This document shows, piece by piece, positions 46,246-57,027 of a DNA stretch of 64,000 nucleotides. How positions within the stretch are numbered: the stretch's first letter is position 1; each line of letters opens with the position of its first letter. A program made the position numbers and the translations under genes. Under the pieces are notes generated by a model that was not told the origin of the DNA, made no database searches, and saw only the letters and a list, made by a program, of their open reading frames with translations. Source of the stretch: Drosophila persimilis (lineage: Eukaryota > Arthropoda > Insecta > Diptera > Drosophilidae); NCBI RefSeq assembly GCF_003286085.1, contig NW_020825464.1, forward strand, positions 30,413 to 94,412, written 5' to 3'.

Positions 46246-47585
46246 ACCAAACCAATCAAAACCTGCAAATAAAATACATTCAAAATCAGTCAAAACAGAA
46301 ATAGACTCGCTTACCAAATACAACGCAAACCTCCAAATAAAGCAATTGAACCTGCAAATAGAATACATTTAATAATCAGTCAAAACACAAATTAATTCAC
46401 GTAAATAAATTAATTTTGCCTGCAAATAAAATGTAGCTAAAATTAGCCAAAGGATAAGCACAAATAGACTTACTTATCAAATTCAACGCAAACCTCCCAA
46501 TGGACCAATCGAACCTGTAAATAGAAAATAATTAAAATCAGTCTAAACAAAGGTTAAAAATCCAATAAATATAAAAACACAAATTACCTAACTGGATTCC
46601 TGACACTTGATCACCAAACCTAAAAAACATAAACCTGAAAATAAAATAATATTAAAATCAGCCAGGAGTTTCATATCATCCACAGAAAGAAGCATATGCG
46701 TCGCCTTTCTTCTTAGAGTTGCATCGGTTGGATTCGGCCAGGAAGAGAGTGACGAGACGATGCCGCGCTTGCGTTGCCGATGCTTGGAGGTCTCCCTGTC
46801 GTCCATGCCTCCTGTAGTATGCTCATATTAAAGTAAAGTAAAGTATTCATTATTTCGAATACCCACTGTACCTACGGTACTTAAAGAATACACACTGTAA
46901 CACTTTGTTTCAGTGTTTACGTAACAATAAAGTCCCAGACATTCTGGGTGATCGTATTACGATTCACTCAAGAATGCCTCGAGCGACCCAAGTGCAGCGT
47001 CAGCATGTTCCCATGACTTGACGGCACTAATGTACATGCATACACACATATATCTTCCCTCGCGCTCTCGCTGCCAACAGCGCTGAGCATATTCACACAT
47101 ATACATACTAACATATAAGAGATAAGAACACATAGTTCTGCCGCTCCGCTGCCGGCGTCACTGGCAGCGCAGCTCCGCGGCTTTTGGCTTACAAAAGCCC
47201 AAAACACAATTGTAAAATTCAGAACATAAAACACAATAAAACAGATCGGAGGGTTGAGCCCCAACGATCCAACAAAAGGATTGAACATCGTTTTACACTC
47301 CGTTTCGCACCGGATGAGGGGTCCAGGAGCGGCGTCGCAAAATATTTATGCCTAAGTCAGAAAAAAGAAAACACAAGCCAATCTTAACTTTGTTTACAAA
47401 AGCAATAATCGATAACTGTCTAGTATTTTTCTGTCTGTTTTTATCAATGTTACCGTAAAGTAAAAAAAAGAATACCTAAATGTTAAACAAATTGTAATGT
47501 TTCCATAAATAATGTTATATGTTGCACCTAGTAATAAGAACATAAATAAAAAAAAAAAAATTAAAAAACAAAAAAAAACAAAAAA
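46246..47585 (+). repeat. Poly(A)-terminated repeat unit U1
   Basis: It has one recognisable 172-type minisatellite start (46251) plus degenerate monomers, then a module of about 500 bp beginning near 46606. That module contains GATGCCGCGCTTGCG and CGGATGAGGGGTCC, and ends AAGAACATAAATAAAAAAA. The strand given is A- and C-rich, with few G. A 485-bp solo LTR interrupts the module at 46813-47297. No protein family is recognisable. Confidence 0.75.
46813..47297 (+). repeat. Solo LTR of the 412/mdg1-like element
   Basis: It starts TGTAGTATGCTC and ends TTTTACA, homologous to the LTR at 56347-56779 but in the opposite orientation. A perfect 4-bp target duplication CTCC flanks it (46809-46812 and 47298-47301). 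The uninterrupted sequence CATGCCTCCGTTTCG is present in U2-U5. It carries AATAAA at 46926-46931, a likely polyadenylation signal. Confidence 0.92.
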
Positions 47586-49775
47586 TCTCCTCCAAACAAA
47601 CCAATCAAAAACTGCAAATAAAATACAATCAAAATCAGCCAAAACAGAAATAAACTCGCTTACCAAATTCAACGCAAACCTCCAAATAAACCAATTGAAC
47701 CTGCAAATAAAATACAATTAAAATCAGTCAAAACACAAATTAATTCACTTACCACGCTAGCTTCCAAACAAACCAATCAAAACCTGCAAATAAAATACAA
47801 TCAAAATCAGCCAAAACAGAAATAGACTCGCTTACCAAATACAATGCAAACCTCCAAATAAACCAATTGAACCTGCAAATAGAATACATTTAATAATCAG
47901 TCAAAACACAAATTAATTCACTTACTACGATAGCTTCCAAACAAACCAATCAAAACCTGAAAATAAAATACAATCAAAATCAGCCAAAACAGAAATAAAC
48001 TGACTTACCAAATTCAACGCAAACCTGTAAATAAATTAATTTAGCCTGCAAATAAAATGTAGCTAAAATTAGCCAAAGGAAAAGCACAAATAGACTTACT
48101 TATCAAATTCAACGCAAACCTCCCAATGGACCAATCGAAAATAATTAAAATCAGTCAAAACAAAGGTTAAAAATCCAATAAATATAACAACACAAATTAC
48201 CTAACTGGATTCCTGACACTTGATCATAACCTACCCTAAAAAACATAAACCTGAAAATAAAACGAGGTGGAACGTTGTGAGTTGCTGCGGACACCGCAAC
48301 TCTACGGTTATACCCGATACTAAGTCAGTATGGCTCTCCTCCGGCAGACGCCGCTAATATTAAACGACACGACAAAGAGAGCGTGCGAGAGAGACAGAAA
48401 ATCAGTCTGAGCGTGACGTCACGCGCTGCGTAGCCACTGCAAATTGATTTGTTTCCTTTGGCTATAAAAATGATCTGATCTGATCCAGATTCAGCAATCT
48501 GATAGATATGGTCGTTATCTATGATTCTGCGTTTTTAGTTTTCTCAAATCTGCAATATTGTGGATGCAACAGATTTTCGTCCTTTGTGTGGGCGGAAGGG
48601 GGTGGGGCGAAATTTTGAGATAAAGGTTTTATAGTGAGATCTAACAGAAGTGCGGATACCAGATTTGGTTACTCTAGCTTTAATAGTCTCTGAGATTTGT
48701 GAATATCCCCAGATTTGCATCCTTTGCGGGGGTGGAAGGGGGTGTGGCGAAATTTTGAAACAAACTCGTCTCGGTCCGATATATTAGGAGTGTGGATTAC
48801 CAAATTTGGCTGCTCTAGCTTTTATAGTCTCTGAGATCTAGGCGCTAATGTTTTACTCTAAGCAAAGCCGCCTATGCTACCTGTGTGTTAGAGAGAGACA
48901 GGGCGAGAAAAAATGAAATTGTTTTCTTGATGCTGGCTATAATAATAATACGATCGAATTCAGATTCTGCAGACTAAAAGATATGGTCATTCTCTACGAT
49001 TCTGCGTTTTTAGTTTTCTCGTATCTTTAAAATTGTGGATGCCACAGATTTTCGCCCTTTGTGGGGGCGGAAGTGGGCGGGGCAAAGTTTTGAAATATTT
49101 TTGGAGCAGTGACATATTACAGAAGTCTGGATCCAAAACATCGTTGCTCTAGCTCTAGACGGACAGACGGACGGACGGACAGACAGACAGGGCTCAATCG
49201 ACTCGGCTATTGATGCTGATCAAGAATATATTTACTTTATAGGGTCGGAAACGATTCCTTCTGGACGTTACACACATCCACTTTTACCACAAATCTAATA
49301 TACCCCAATACTCATTTTGAGTATCGGGTATAATAATATTAAAATCAGCCAGGAGTTTCATATCATCCACAGAAAGAAGCATATGCGTCGCCTTTCTTCT
49401 CAGAGTTGCATCGGTTGGATTCTTCCAGGAAGGGAGGGACGAGACGATGCCGTGCTTGCGTTGCCGATGCTTGGAGGTCTCCCTGTCGTCCATGCCTCCG
49501 TTTCGCACCGGATGAGGGGTCCAGGAGCGGCGTCACAAAATATTTATGCCTAAGTCAGAAAAAAGAAAACACAAGCCAATCTTAACTTTGTTTACAAAAG
49601 CAATAATCGATAACTGTCTAGTATTTTTCTGTCTGTTTTTATCAATGTTACCGTAAAGTAAAAAAAAGAATACCTAAATATTAAACAAATTGTAATGTTT
49701 CCATAAATAATGTTATATGTTGCACCTAGTAATAAGAACATAAATAAAAAAAATAATAAAAAAAACAAAAAAAAA
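47586..49775 (+). repeat. Poly(A)-terminated repeat unit U2
   Basis: Minisatellite repeats start at 47600, 47772 and 47945. Degenerate monomers follow, and then the 3' module, which is split by helentron H10 (48261-49332) and resumes at 49333. It ends in an A-rich tail near 49740-49775. The next unit begins immediately with AATCACCTCCAAGC. Confidence 0.78.
48261..49332 (-). mobile_element. DINE-1-like helentron, second subfamily (H10)
   Basis: Minus orientation, with a 5' terminus at 49332 and a 3' end of AACGAGG at 48261. It carries the AAACATTAGCGCC module instead of the CAATTGCAAAATATGAG module. The flanks join as CTGAAAATAAA plus ATAATATT, matching the empty site in U1, U3, U4 and U5. 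Confidence 0.88.
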
Positions 49776-50796
49776 ATCACCTCCAAGCAAACCAATCAAA
49801 ACCTGCAAATAAAATACAATCAAAATCAGCCAAAACAGAAATAAACTCGCTTACCAAATTCAACGCAAACCTCCAAATAAACCAATTGAACCTGCAAATA
49901 AAATACAATTAAAATCAGTCAAAACACAAATTAATTCACTTACCACGCTAGCTTCCAAACAAACCAATCAAAACCTGCAAATAAAATACAATCAAAATCA
50001 GCCAAAACAGAAATAGACTCGCTTACCAAATACAATGCAAACCTCCAAATAAACCAATTGAACCTGCAAATAGAATACATTTAATAATCAGTCAAAACAC
50101 AAATTAATTCACTTACTACGATAGCTTCCAAACAAACCAATCAAAACCTGCAAATAAAATACAATCAAAATCAGCCAAAACAGAAATAAACTGACTTACC
50201 AAACTCAATGCAAACCTCCCAATGGACCAATCGAACATGTAAATAGAAAATAATTCAAATCAGTCTAAACAAAGGTTAAAAATCCAATAAATATAACAAC
50301 ACAAATTACCTAACTGACATTCCTGACACTTGATCACCAAACCTAAAAAACATAAACCTGAAAATAAAATAATATTAAAATCAGCCAGGAGTTTCATATC
50401 ATCCACAGAAAGAAGCATATGCGTCGCCTTTCTTCTTAGAGTTGCATCGGTTGGATTCGGCCAGGAAGAGAGGGACGAGACGATGCCGCGCTTGCGTTGC
50501 CGATGCTTGGAGGTTCTCCCTGTCGTCCATGCCTCCGTTTCGCACCGGATGAGGGGTCCAGGAGCGGCGTCACAAAATATTTATGCCTAAGTCAGAAAAA
50601 AGAAAACACAAGCCAATCTTAACTTTGTTTACAAAAGCAATAATCGATAACTGTCTAGTATTTTTCTGTCTGTTTTTATCAATGTTACCGTAAAGTAAAA
50701 AAAAGAATACCTAAATGTTAAACAAATTGTAATGTTTCCATAAATAATGTTATATGTTGCACCTAGTAATAAGAACATAAGTAAAAAAAAAAAAAA
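49776..50796 (+). repeat. Poly(A)-terminated repeat unit U3
   Basis: Minisatellite repeats start at 49791, 49963 and 50136 (periods 172 and 173). The 3' module follows and ends in the tail variant AACATAAGTAAAAAA, shared only with U5. A helentron sits directly in the A tail. Confidence 0.78.
49791..50135 (+). repeat. 172-bp minisatellite, dimer of about 90 and 82 bp
   Basis: Each 172-bp period is two related monomers. One starts ACCAATCAAAACCTGC and the other ACCAATTGAACCTGC (for example at 49791 and 49881). Composition is strongly skewed to A and C on this strand. Copy number differs between units: 1, 3, 3, 4 and 5 recognisable repeats in U1-U5. Confidence 0.85.
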
Positions 50797-51895
50797 ACGA
50801 GGGGGAACGTTGTGAGTTGCTGCGGACACCGCAACTCTACGGTTATACCCGATACTAAGTCAGTATGGCTCTCCTCCGGCAGACGCCGCTAATATTAAAC
50901 GACACGACAAAGAGTGCGTGCGAGAGAGACAGAAAATCAGTCTGAGCGTGACGTCGGGCGCTGCGTAGCCAGTGCAAATTGATTTGTTCCTTTTGGCTAT
51001 AAAAATGATCTGATCTGATCCAGATTCAGCAACCTGATAGATATGGTCATTATTTATGATTCTGCGTTTTTAGTTTTCTCGAATCTGCAATATTGTTGAT
51101 GCAACAGATTTTCGTCCTTTGTGTGGGCGGAAGGCGGTGGGGCGAAATTTTGAGATATACGTTTTATAGTGAGATCTAACAGGAGTACGGACACTAAATT
51201 TGGTTACTCTAGCCTTAATACTCTCTGAGAATTGTGAATATCCCCAGATTTGCATCCTTTGCGGGGGCGGAAGGGGGTGTGGCGAAATTTTGAAACAAAC
51301 TCGTCTCGGTCTGATATAATAGGAGTGTAGATACCAAATTTGGTTGCTCTAGCTTTTATAGTCTCTGAGATCTAGGCGCTAATGTTTTACTCTAAGCAAA
51401 GCCGCCTATGCTACGTGTGTGTTAGAGAGAGACAGGGCGAGAAAAAATTAAATTGTTTTCTTGATGCTGGATATAATAATAATACGATCCAATTCAGATT
51501 CTGCAGTCTAAAAGATATGGTCATTCTCTACGATTCTGCGTTTTTGGTTTTATCGTATCTTTAAAAATGTGGATGCCACAGATTTTCGTCCTTTGTGGGG
51601 GCGGAAGTGGGCGGGGCAAAGCTTTGAAATATTTTTGTAGCAGTGACATATCACAGAAGTCTGGATCCAAAACATCGTTGCTCTAGCTCTTATAGTCTTT
51701 GAGCACTAGGCGCTGAAGGGGACGGACAGACGGACGGACGGACAGACAGACAGGGCTCAATCGACTCGGCTATTGATGCTGATCAAGAATATATATACTT
51801 TATGGGGTCGGAAACGATTCCTTCTGGACGTTACACACATCCACTTTTACCACAAATCTAATATACCCCAATACTCATTTTGAGTATCGGGTATA
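50797..51895 (-). mobile_element. DINE-1-like helentron, second subfamily (H11)
   Basis: Full length, minus orientation, inserted in the U3 poly(A) tail. It is the first of three head-to-tail helentrons. Confidence 0.88.
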
Positions 51896-51900
51896 AAAAA

Positions 51901-53003
51901 AACGAGGGGGAACGTTGTGAGTTGCTGCGGACACCGCAACTCTACAGTTATCCCCGATACTAAGTCAGTATGGCTCTCCTCCGGCAGCGCCGCTAATATT
52001 AAACGACACGACAAAGAGAGCGTGCGCGAGAGACAGAAAATCAGTCTGTGCGTGACGTCGGGCGCTGCGTAGCCAATGCAAATTGATTTGTTCCTTTTGG
52101 CTACAAAGGATCCAGATTCAGCAATCTGATAGATATGGTCGTTATCTATGATTCTGCGTTTTTAGTTTTCTCAAATCTGCAATATTGTGGATGCAACAGA
52201 TTTTCGTCCTTTGTGTGGGCGGAAGGGGGTGGGGCGAAATTTTGAGATACACGTTTTATAGTGAGATCTAAGAGAAGTGCGGATTCCAAATTTGGTTACT
52301 CTAGCGTTGATAGTCTCTGAGATTTGTGAATATCCCCAGATTTGCATCCTTTGCGGGGGCGGAAGGGGGTGTGGCGAAATTTTGAAACAAACTCGTCTCG
52401 GTCCGATATATTAGGAGTGTGGATACCAAATTTGGTTGCTCTAGCTTTTATAGTCTCTGAGATCTAGGCGCTAATGTTTTACTCTAAGCAAAGCCGCCTA
52501 TGCTACCTGTGTGTTAGAGAGAGACAGGGCGAGAAAAAATGAAATTGTTTTCTTGAAGCTGGCTATAATAGTAATACGATCCAATTCAGATTCTGCAGTC
52601 TAAAAGATATGGTCATTCTCTACGATTCTGCGGTTTTTGTTTTCTCGTATCTTTAAAATTGTGGATGCCACAGATTTTCGCCCTTTGTGTGGGCGGAAGT
52701 GGGCGGGGCAAAGTTTTGAAATATTTTTGTAGCAGTGACATATCACAGAAGTCTGGATCCAAAACATCGTTGCTCTAGCTCTTATAGTCTTTGAGCATTA
52801 GGCGCTGAAGGGGACGGACAGACGGACAGACGGACGGACGGACAGACGGACAGACAGACATGGCTCAATCGACTCGGCTATTGATGCTGATCAAGAATAT
52901 ATATACTTTATGGGGTCGGAAACGATTCCTTCTGGACGTTACACACATCCACTTTTACCACAAATCTAATATACCCCAATACTCATTTTGAGTATCGGGT
53001 ATA
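51901..53003 (-). mobile_element. DINE-1-like helentron, second subfamily (H12)
   Basis: Full length, minus orientation, directly after H11 with a few A between. It carries the variant hairpin flank ACAGTTATCCCCGATAC, so its inner inverted repeat is mutated; H13 has the same variant. Confidence 0.88.
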
Positions 53004-53008
53004 AAAAA

Positions 53009-53637
53009 AACGAGGGGGAACGTTGTGAGTTGCTGCGGACACCGCAACTCTACAGTTATCCCCGATACTAAGTCAGTATGGATCTCCTCCGGCAGCGCCG
53101 CTAATATTAAACGACACGACAAACAGTGCGTGCGAGAGAGACAGAAAATCAGTCTGAGCGTGACGTCGGGCGCTGCGTAGCCAATGCAAATTGATTTGTT
53201 CCTTTTGGCTACAAAAATTATCTGATCTGATCCAGATTCAGCAATCTGATAGATATGGTCATTATCTATGATTCTGCGTTTTTGGTTTTCTCGTATCTTT
53301 AAAATTGTGGATGCCACAGATTTTCGCGCTTTGTGGGAGCGGAAGTGGGCGGGGCACAGTTTTGAAATATTTTTGTAGCAGTGACGTATCACAGAAGTCT
53401 GGATCCAAAACATCGTTGCTCTAGCTCTTATAGTCTTTGAGCATTAGGCGCTGAAGGGGACGGACAGACGGACGGACAGACGGACAGACAGACATGGCTC
53501 AATCGACTCGGCTATTGATGCTGATCAAGAATATATTTACTTTATAGGGTCGGAAACGATTCCTTCTGGACGTTACACACATCCACTTTTACCACAAATC
53601 TAATATACCCCAATACTCATTTTGAGTATCGGGTATA
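53009..53637 (-). mobile_element. Internally deleted helentron (H13)
   Basis: Both ends are present, but about 470 bp of the middle are missing near 53280. The join lies within the repeated motif TTCTGCGTTTTT-GGTTTTCTCG, which suggests recombination between the internal repeats. U4 starts directly after it. Confidence 0.85.
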
Positions 53638-54942
53638 AAAATCACCTCCAAGCAAACCAATCAAAACCTGCAAATAAAATACAATCAAAATCAGCCAAAA
53701 CAGAAATAAACTCGCTTACCAAATTCAACGTAAACCTCCAAATAAACCAATTGAACCTGCAAATAAAATACAATTAAAATCAGTCAAAACACAAATTAAT
53801 TCACTTACCACGCTAGCTTCCAAACAAACCAATCAAAACCTGCAAATAAAATACAATCAAAATCAGCCAAAACAGAAATAAACTCGCTTACCAAATTCAA
53901 CGTAAACATCCAAATAAACCAATTGAACCTGCAAATAAAATACAATTAAAATCAGTCAAAACACAAATTAATTCACTTACCACGCTAGCTTCCAAACAAA
54001 CCAATCAAAACCTGCAAATAAAATACAATCAAAATCAGCCAAAACAGAAATAGACTCGCTTACCAAATACAATGCAAACCTCCAAATAAACCAATTGAAC
54101 CTGCAAATAGAATACATTTAAAAATCAGTCAAAACACAAATTAATTCACTTACTACGATAGCTTCCAAACAAACCAATCAAAACCTGCAAATAAAATACA
54201 ATCAAAATCAGCCAAAACAGAAATAAACTGACTTACCAAAGTCAACGCAAACCTGTAAATAAATTAATTTAGCCTGCAAATAAAATGTAGCTAAAATTAG
54301 CCAAAGGAAAAGCACAAATAGACTTACTTATCAAATTCAACGCAAACCTCCCAATGGACCAATCGAACCTGTAAATAGAAAATAATTAAAATCAGTCTAA
54401 ACAAAGGTTAAAAATCCAATAAATATAACAACACAAATTACCTAACTGGATTCCTGACACTTGATCACCAAACCTAAAAAACATAAACCTGAAAATAAAA
54501 TAATATTAAAATAAGCCAGGAGTTTCATATCATCCACAGAAAGAAGCATATGCGTCGCCTTTCTTCTTAGAGTTGCATCGGTTGGATTCGGCCAGGAAGA
54601 GAGGGACGAGACGATGCCGCGCTTGCGTTGCCGATGCTTGGAGGTCTCCCTGTCGACCATGCCTCCGTTTCGCACCGGATGAGGGGTCCAGGAGCGGCGT
54701 CACAAAATATTTATGCCTAAGTCAGAAAAAAGAAAACACAAGCCAATCTTAACTTTGTTTACAAAAGCAATAATCGATAACTGTCTAGTATTTTTCTGTC
54801 TGTTTTTATCAATGTTACCGTAAAGTAAAAAAAAGAATACCTAAATGTTAAACAAATTGTAATGTTTCCATAAATAATGTTATATGTTGCACCTAGTAAT
54901 AAGAACATAAATAAAAAAAAAAAATAAAAAAAACAAAAAAAA
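53638..54942 (+). repeat. Poly(A)-terminated repeat unit U4
   Basis: Minisatellite repeats start at 53656, 53828, 54000 and 54173. Degenerate monomers and the 3' module follow, ending near 54905 in an A-rich tail. The module shows the empty sites of both H10 and the solo LTR. Confidence 0.78.
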
Positions 54943-56329
54943 AATCACCTCCAAGCAAACCAATCAAAACCTGCAAATAAAATACAATCAAAATCAGCCA
55001 AAACAGAAATAAACTCGCTTACCAAATTCAACGTAAACCTCCAAATAAACCAATTGAACCTGCAAATAAAATACAATTAAAATCAGTCAAAACACAAATT
55101 AATTCACTTACCACGCTAGCTTCCAAACAAACCAATCAAAACCTGCAAATAAAATACAATCAAAATCAGCCAAAACAGAAATAAACTCGCTTACCAAATT
55201 CAACGTAAACATCCAAATAAACCAATTGAACCTGCAAATAAAATACAATTAAAATCAGTCAAAACACAAATTAATTCACTTACCACGCTAGCTTCCAAAC
55301 AAACCAATCAAAACCTGCAAATAAAATACAATCAAAATCAGCCAAAACAGAAATAAACTCGCTTACCAAATTCAACGCAATCCTCCAAATAAACCAATTG
55401 AACCTGCAAATAAAATACAATTCAGTCAAAACACAAATTAATTCACTTACCACGCTAGCTTCCAAACAAACCAATCAAAACCTGCAAATAAAATACAATC
55501 AAAATCAGCCAAAACAGAAATAAACTCGCTTACCAAATTCAACGCAAACCTCCAAATAAACCAATTGAACCTGCAAATAAAATACAATTAAAATCAGTCA
55601 AAACACAAATTAATTCACTTACTACGATAGCTTCCAAGCAAACCAATCAAAACCTGCAAATAAAATACAATCAAAATCAGCCAAAACAGAAATAAACTGA
55701 CTTACCAAATTCAACGCAAACCTCTAAATAAATTAATTAAGCCTGCAAATAAAATGTAGCTAAAATTAGCCAAAGGAAAAGCACAAATAGACTTACTTAC
55801 CAAACTCAACGCAAAACTCCCAATGGACCAATCGAACATGTAAATAGAAAATAATTAAAATCAGTCTAAACAAAGGTTAAAAATTAAAAAACATAAACCT
55901 GAAAATAAAATAATATTAAAATCAGCCAGGAGTTTCATATCATCCACAGAAAGAAGCATATGCGTCGCCTTTCTTCTTAGAGTTGCATCGGTTGGATTCG
56001 GCCAGGAAGAGAGGGACGAGACGATGCCGCGCTTGCGTTGCCGATGCTTGGAGGTCTCCCTGTCGTCCATGCCTCCGTTTCGCACCGGATGAGGGGTCCA
56101 GGAGCGGCGTCACAAAATATTTATGCCTAAGTCAGAAAAAAGAAAACACAAGCCAATCTTAACTTTGTTTACAAACGCAATAATCGATAACTGTCTAGTA
56201 TTTTTCTGTCCGTTTTTATCAATGTTACCGTAAAGTAAAAAAAAGAATACCTAAATGTTAAACAAATTGTAATGTTTCCATAAATAATGTTATATGTTGC
56301 ACCTAGTAATAAGAACATAAGTAAAAAAA
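54943..56329 (+). repeat. Poly(A)-terminated repeat unit U5
   Basis: Minisatellite repeats start at 54959, 55131, 55303, 55470 (after a 5-bp deletion) and 55642. The 3' module lacks a segment near 55880 that is present in the other units. The tail variant AACATAAGTAAAA is as in U3. Confidence 0.78.
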
Positions 56330-56346
56330 AACGAGGGGGAACGTTG
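56330..56346 (-). mobile_element. Helentron 3' end fragment (H14)
   Basis: ACGAGGGGGAACGTTG is the helentron 3' terminus, sitting in the U5 A tail at the same place as H11 in U3. It is cut by the 412/mdg1-like LTR; the remainder should lie beyond the right end of the window. Confidence 0.8.
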
Positions 56347-56779
56347 TGTAAATCGATGTTCAATCCGTTTTTCTGTTTAAAATTGTGTTTTGGGCTTTTG
56401 TAAGCCAAAAGCCGCGGAGCTGCGCTGCCAGTGACGCCGGCAGCGGAGCGGCAGAACTATGTGTTCTTATCTCTTATATGTTAGTATGTATATGTGTGAA
56501 TATGCTCAGCGCTGTTGGCAGCGAGAGCTCGAGGGAAGATATATGTGTGTATGCATGTATATTAGTGCCGTCAAGTCATGGGAACATGCTGACGCTGCAC
56601 TTGGGTCGCTCGAGGCATTCTTGAGTGAATCGTAATACGATCACCCAGAATGTCTGGGACTTTATTGTTACGTAAACACTGAAACAAATTGTTACAGTGT
56701 GTATTCTTTAAGTACCGTCGGTACAGTGGGTATTCGTAATAATGAATACTTTACTTTACTTTAATTTGAGCATACTACA
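56347..56779 (-). repeat. 3' LTR of the 412/mdg1-like element
   Basis: In element orientation it starts TGTAGTATGCTC at 56779 and ends TTTACA at 56347. It is 433 bp, against 485 for the solo LTR, and lacks about 50 bp near the U5 end. The missing part includes GATCGTTGGGGCTC, which is present in the 5' LTR at the right edge of the window. Confidence 0.9.
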
Positions 56780-56793
56780 TCTCCCTCCTTTTG
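56780..56793 (-). other. Polypurine tract of the 412/mdg1-like element
   Basis: CAAAAGGAGGGAGA on the minus strand directly precedes the 3' LTR. Confidence 0.85.
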
Positions 56794-57027
56794 AAAAATA
56801 ACGTAATATAATGAAGTTATTTTATTTTTAGGTTTTACTATATATGTATACGAGTTATGTATTCTTAAAAAGACAATTTATATATATATATTTTTTTTTT
56901 CTTTTTAGTCAATTATTAGAATATTGAACTTTAATTAATATTGATAAAATTTAAAAGTTATTTGAATATAAATGCAGAGTAGTATATTTTTATGGTTTAT
57001 ATTTATGTATGGCCATACTAAAAATGA

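Noticed and set aside
46588..56085. Repeated minus-strand frames of 72-77 codons in the poly(A) units
   Set aside because: Repetition only reflects unit duplication; no domain is seen, the frame is on the T-rich strand and it differs in length between units.
56794..57027. A possible env gene after pol
   Set aside because: Only about 230 bp of AT-rich untranslated sequence lie between the pol stop and the polypurine tract.
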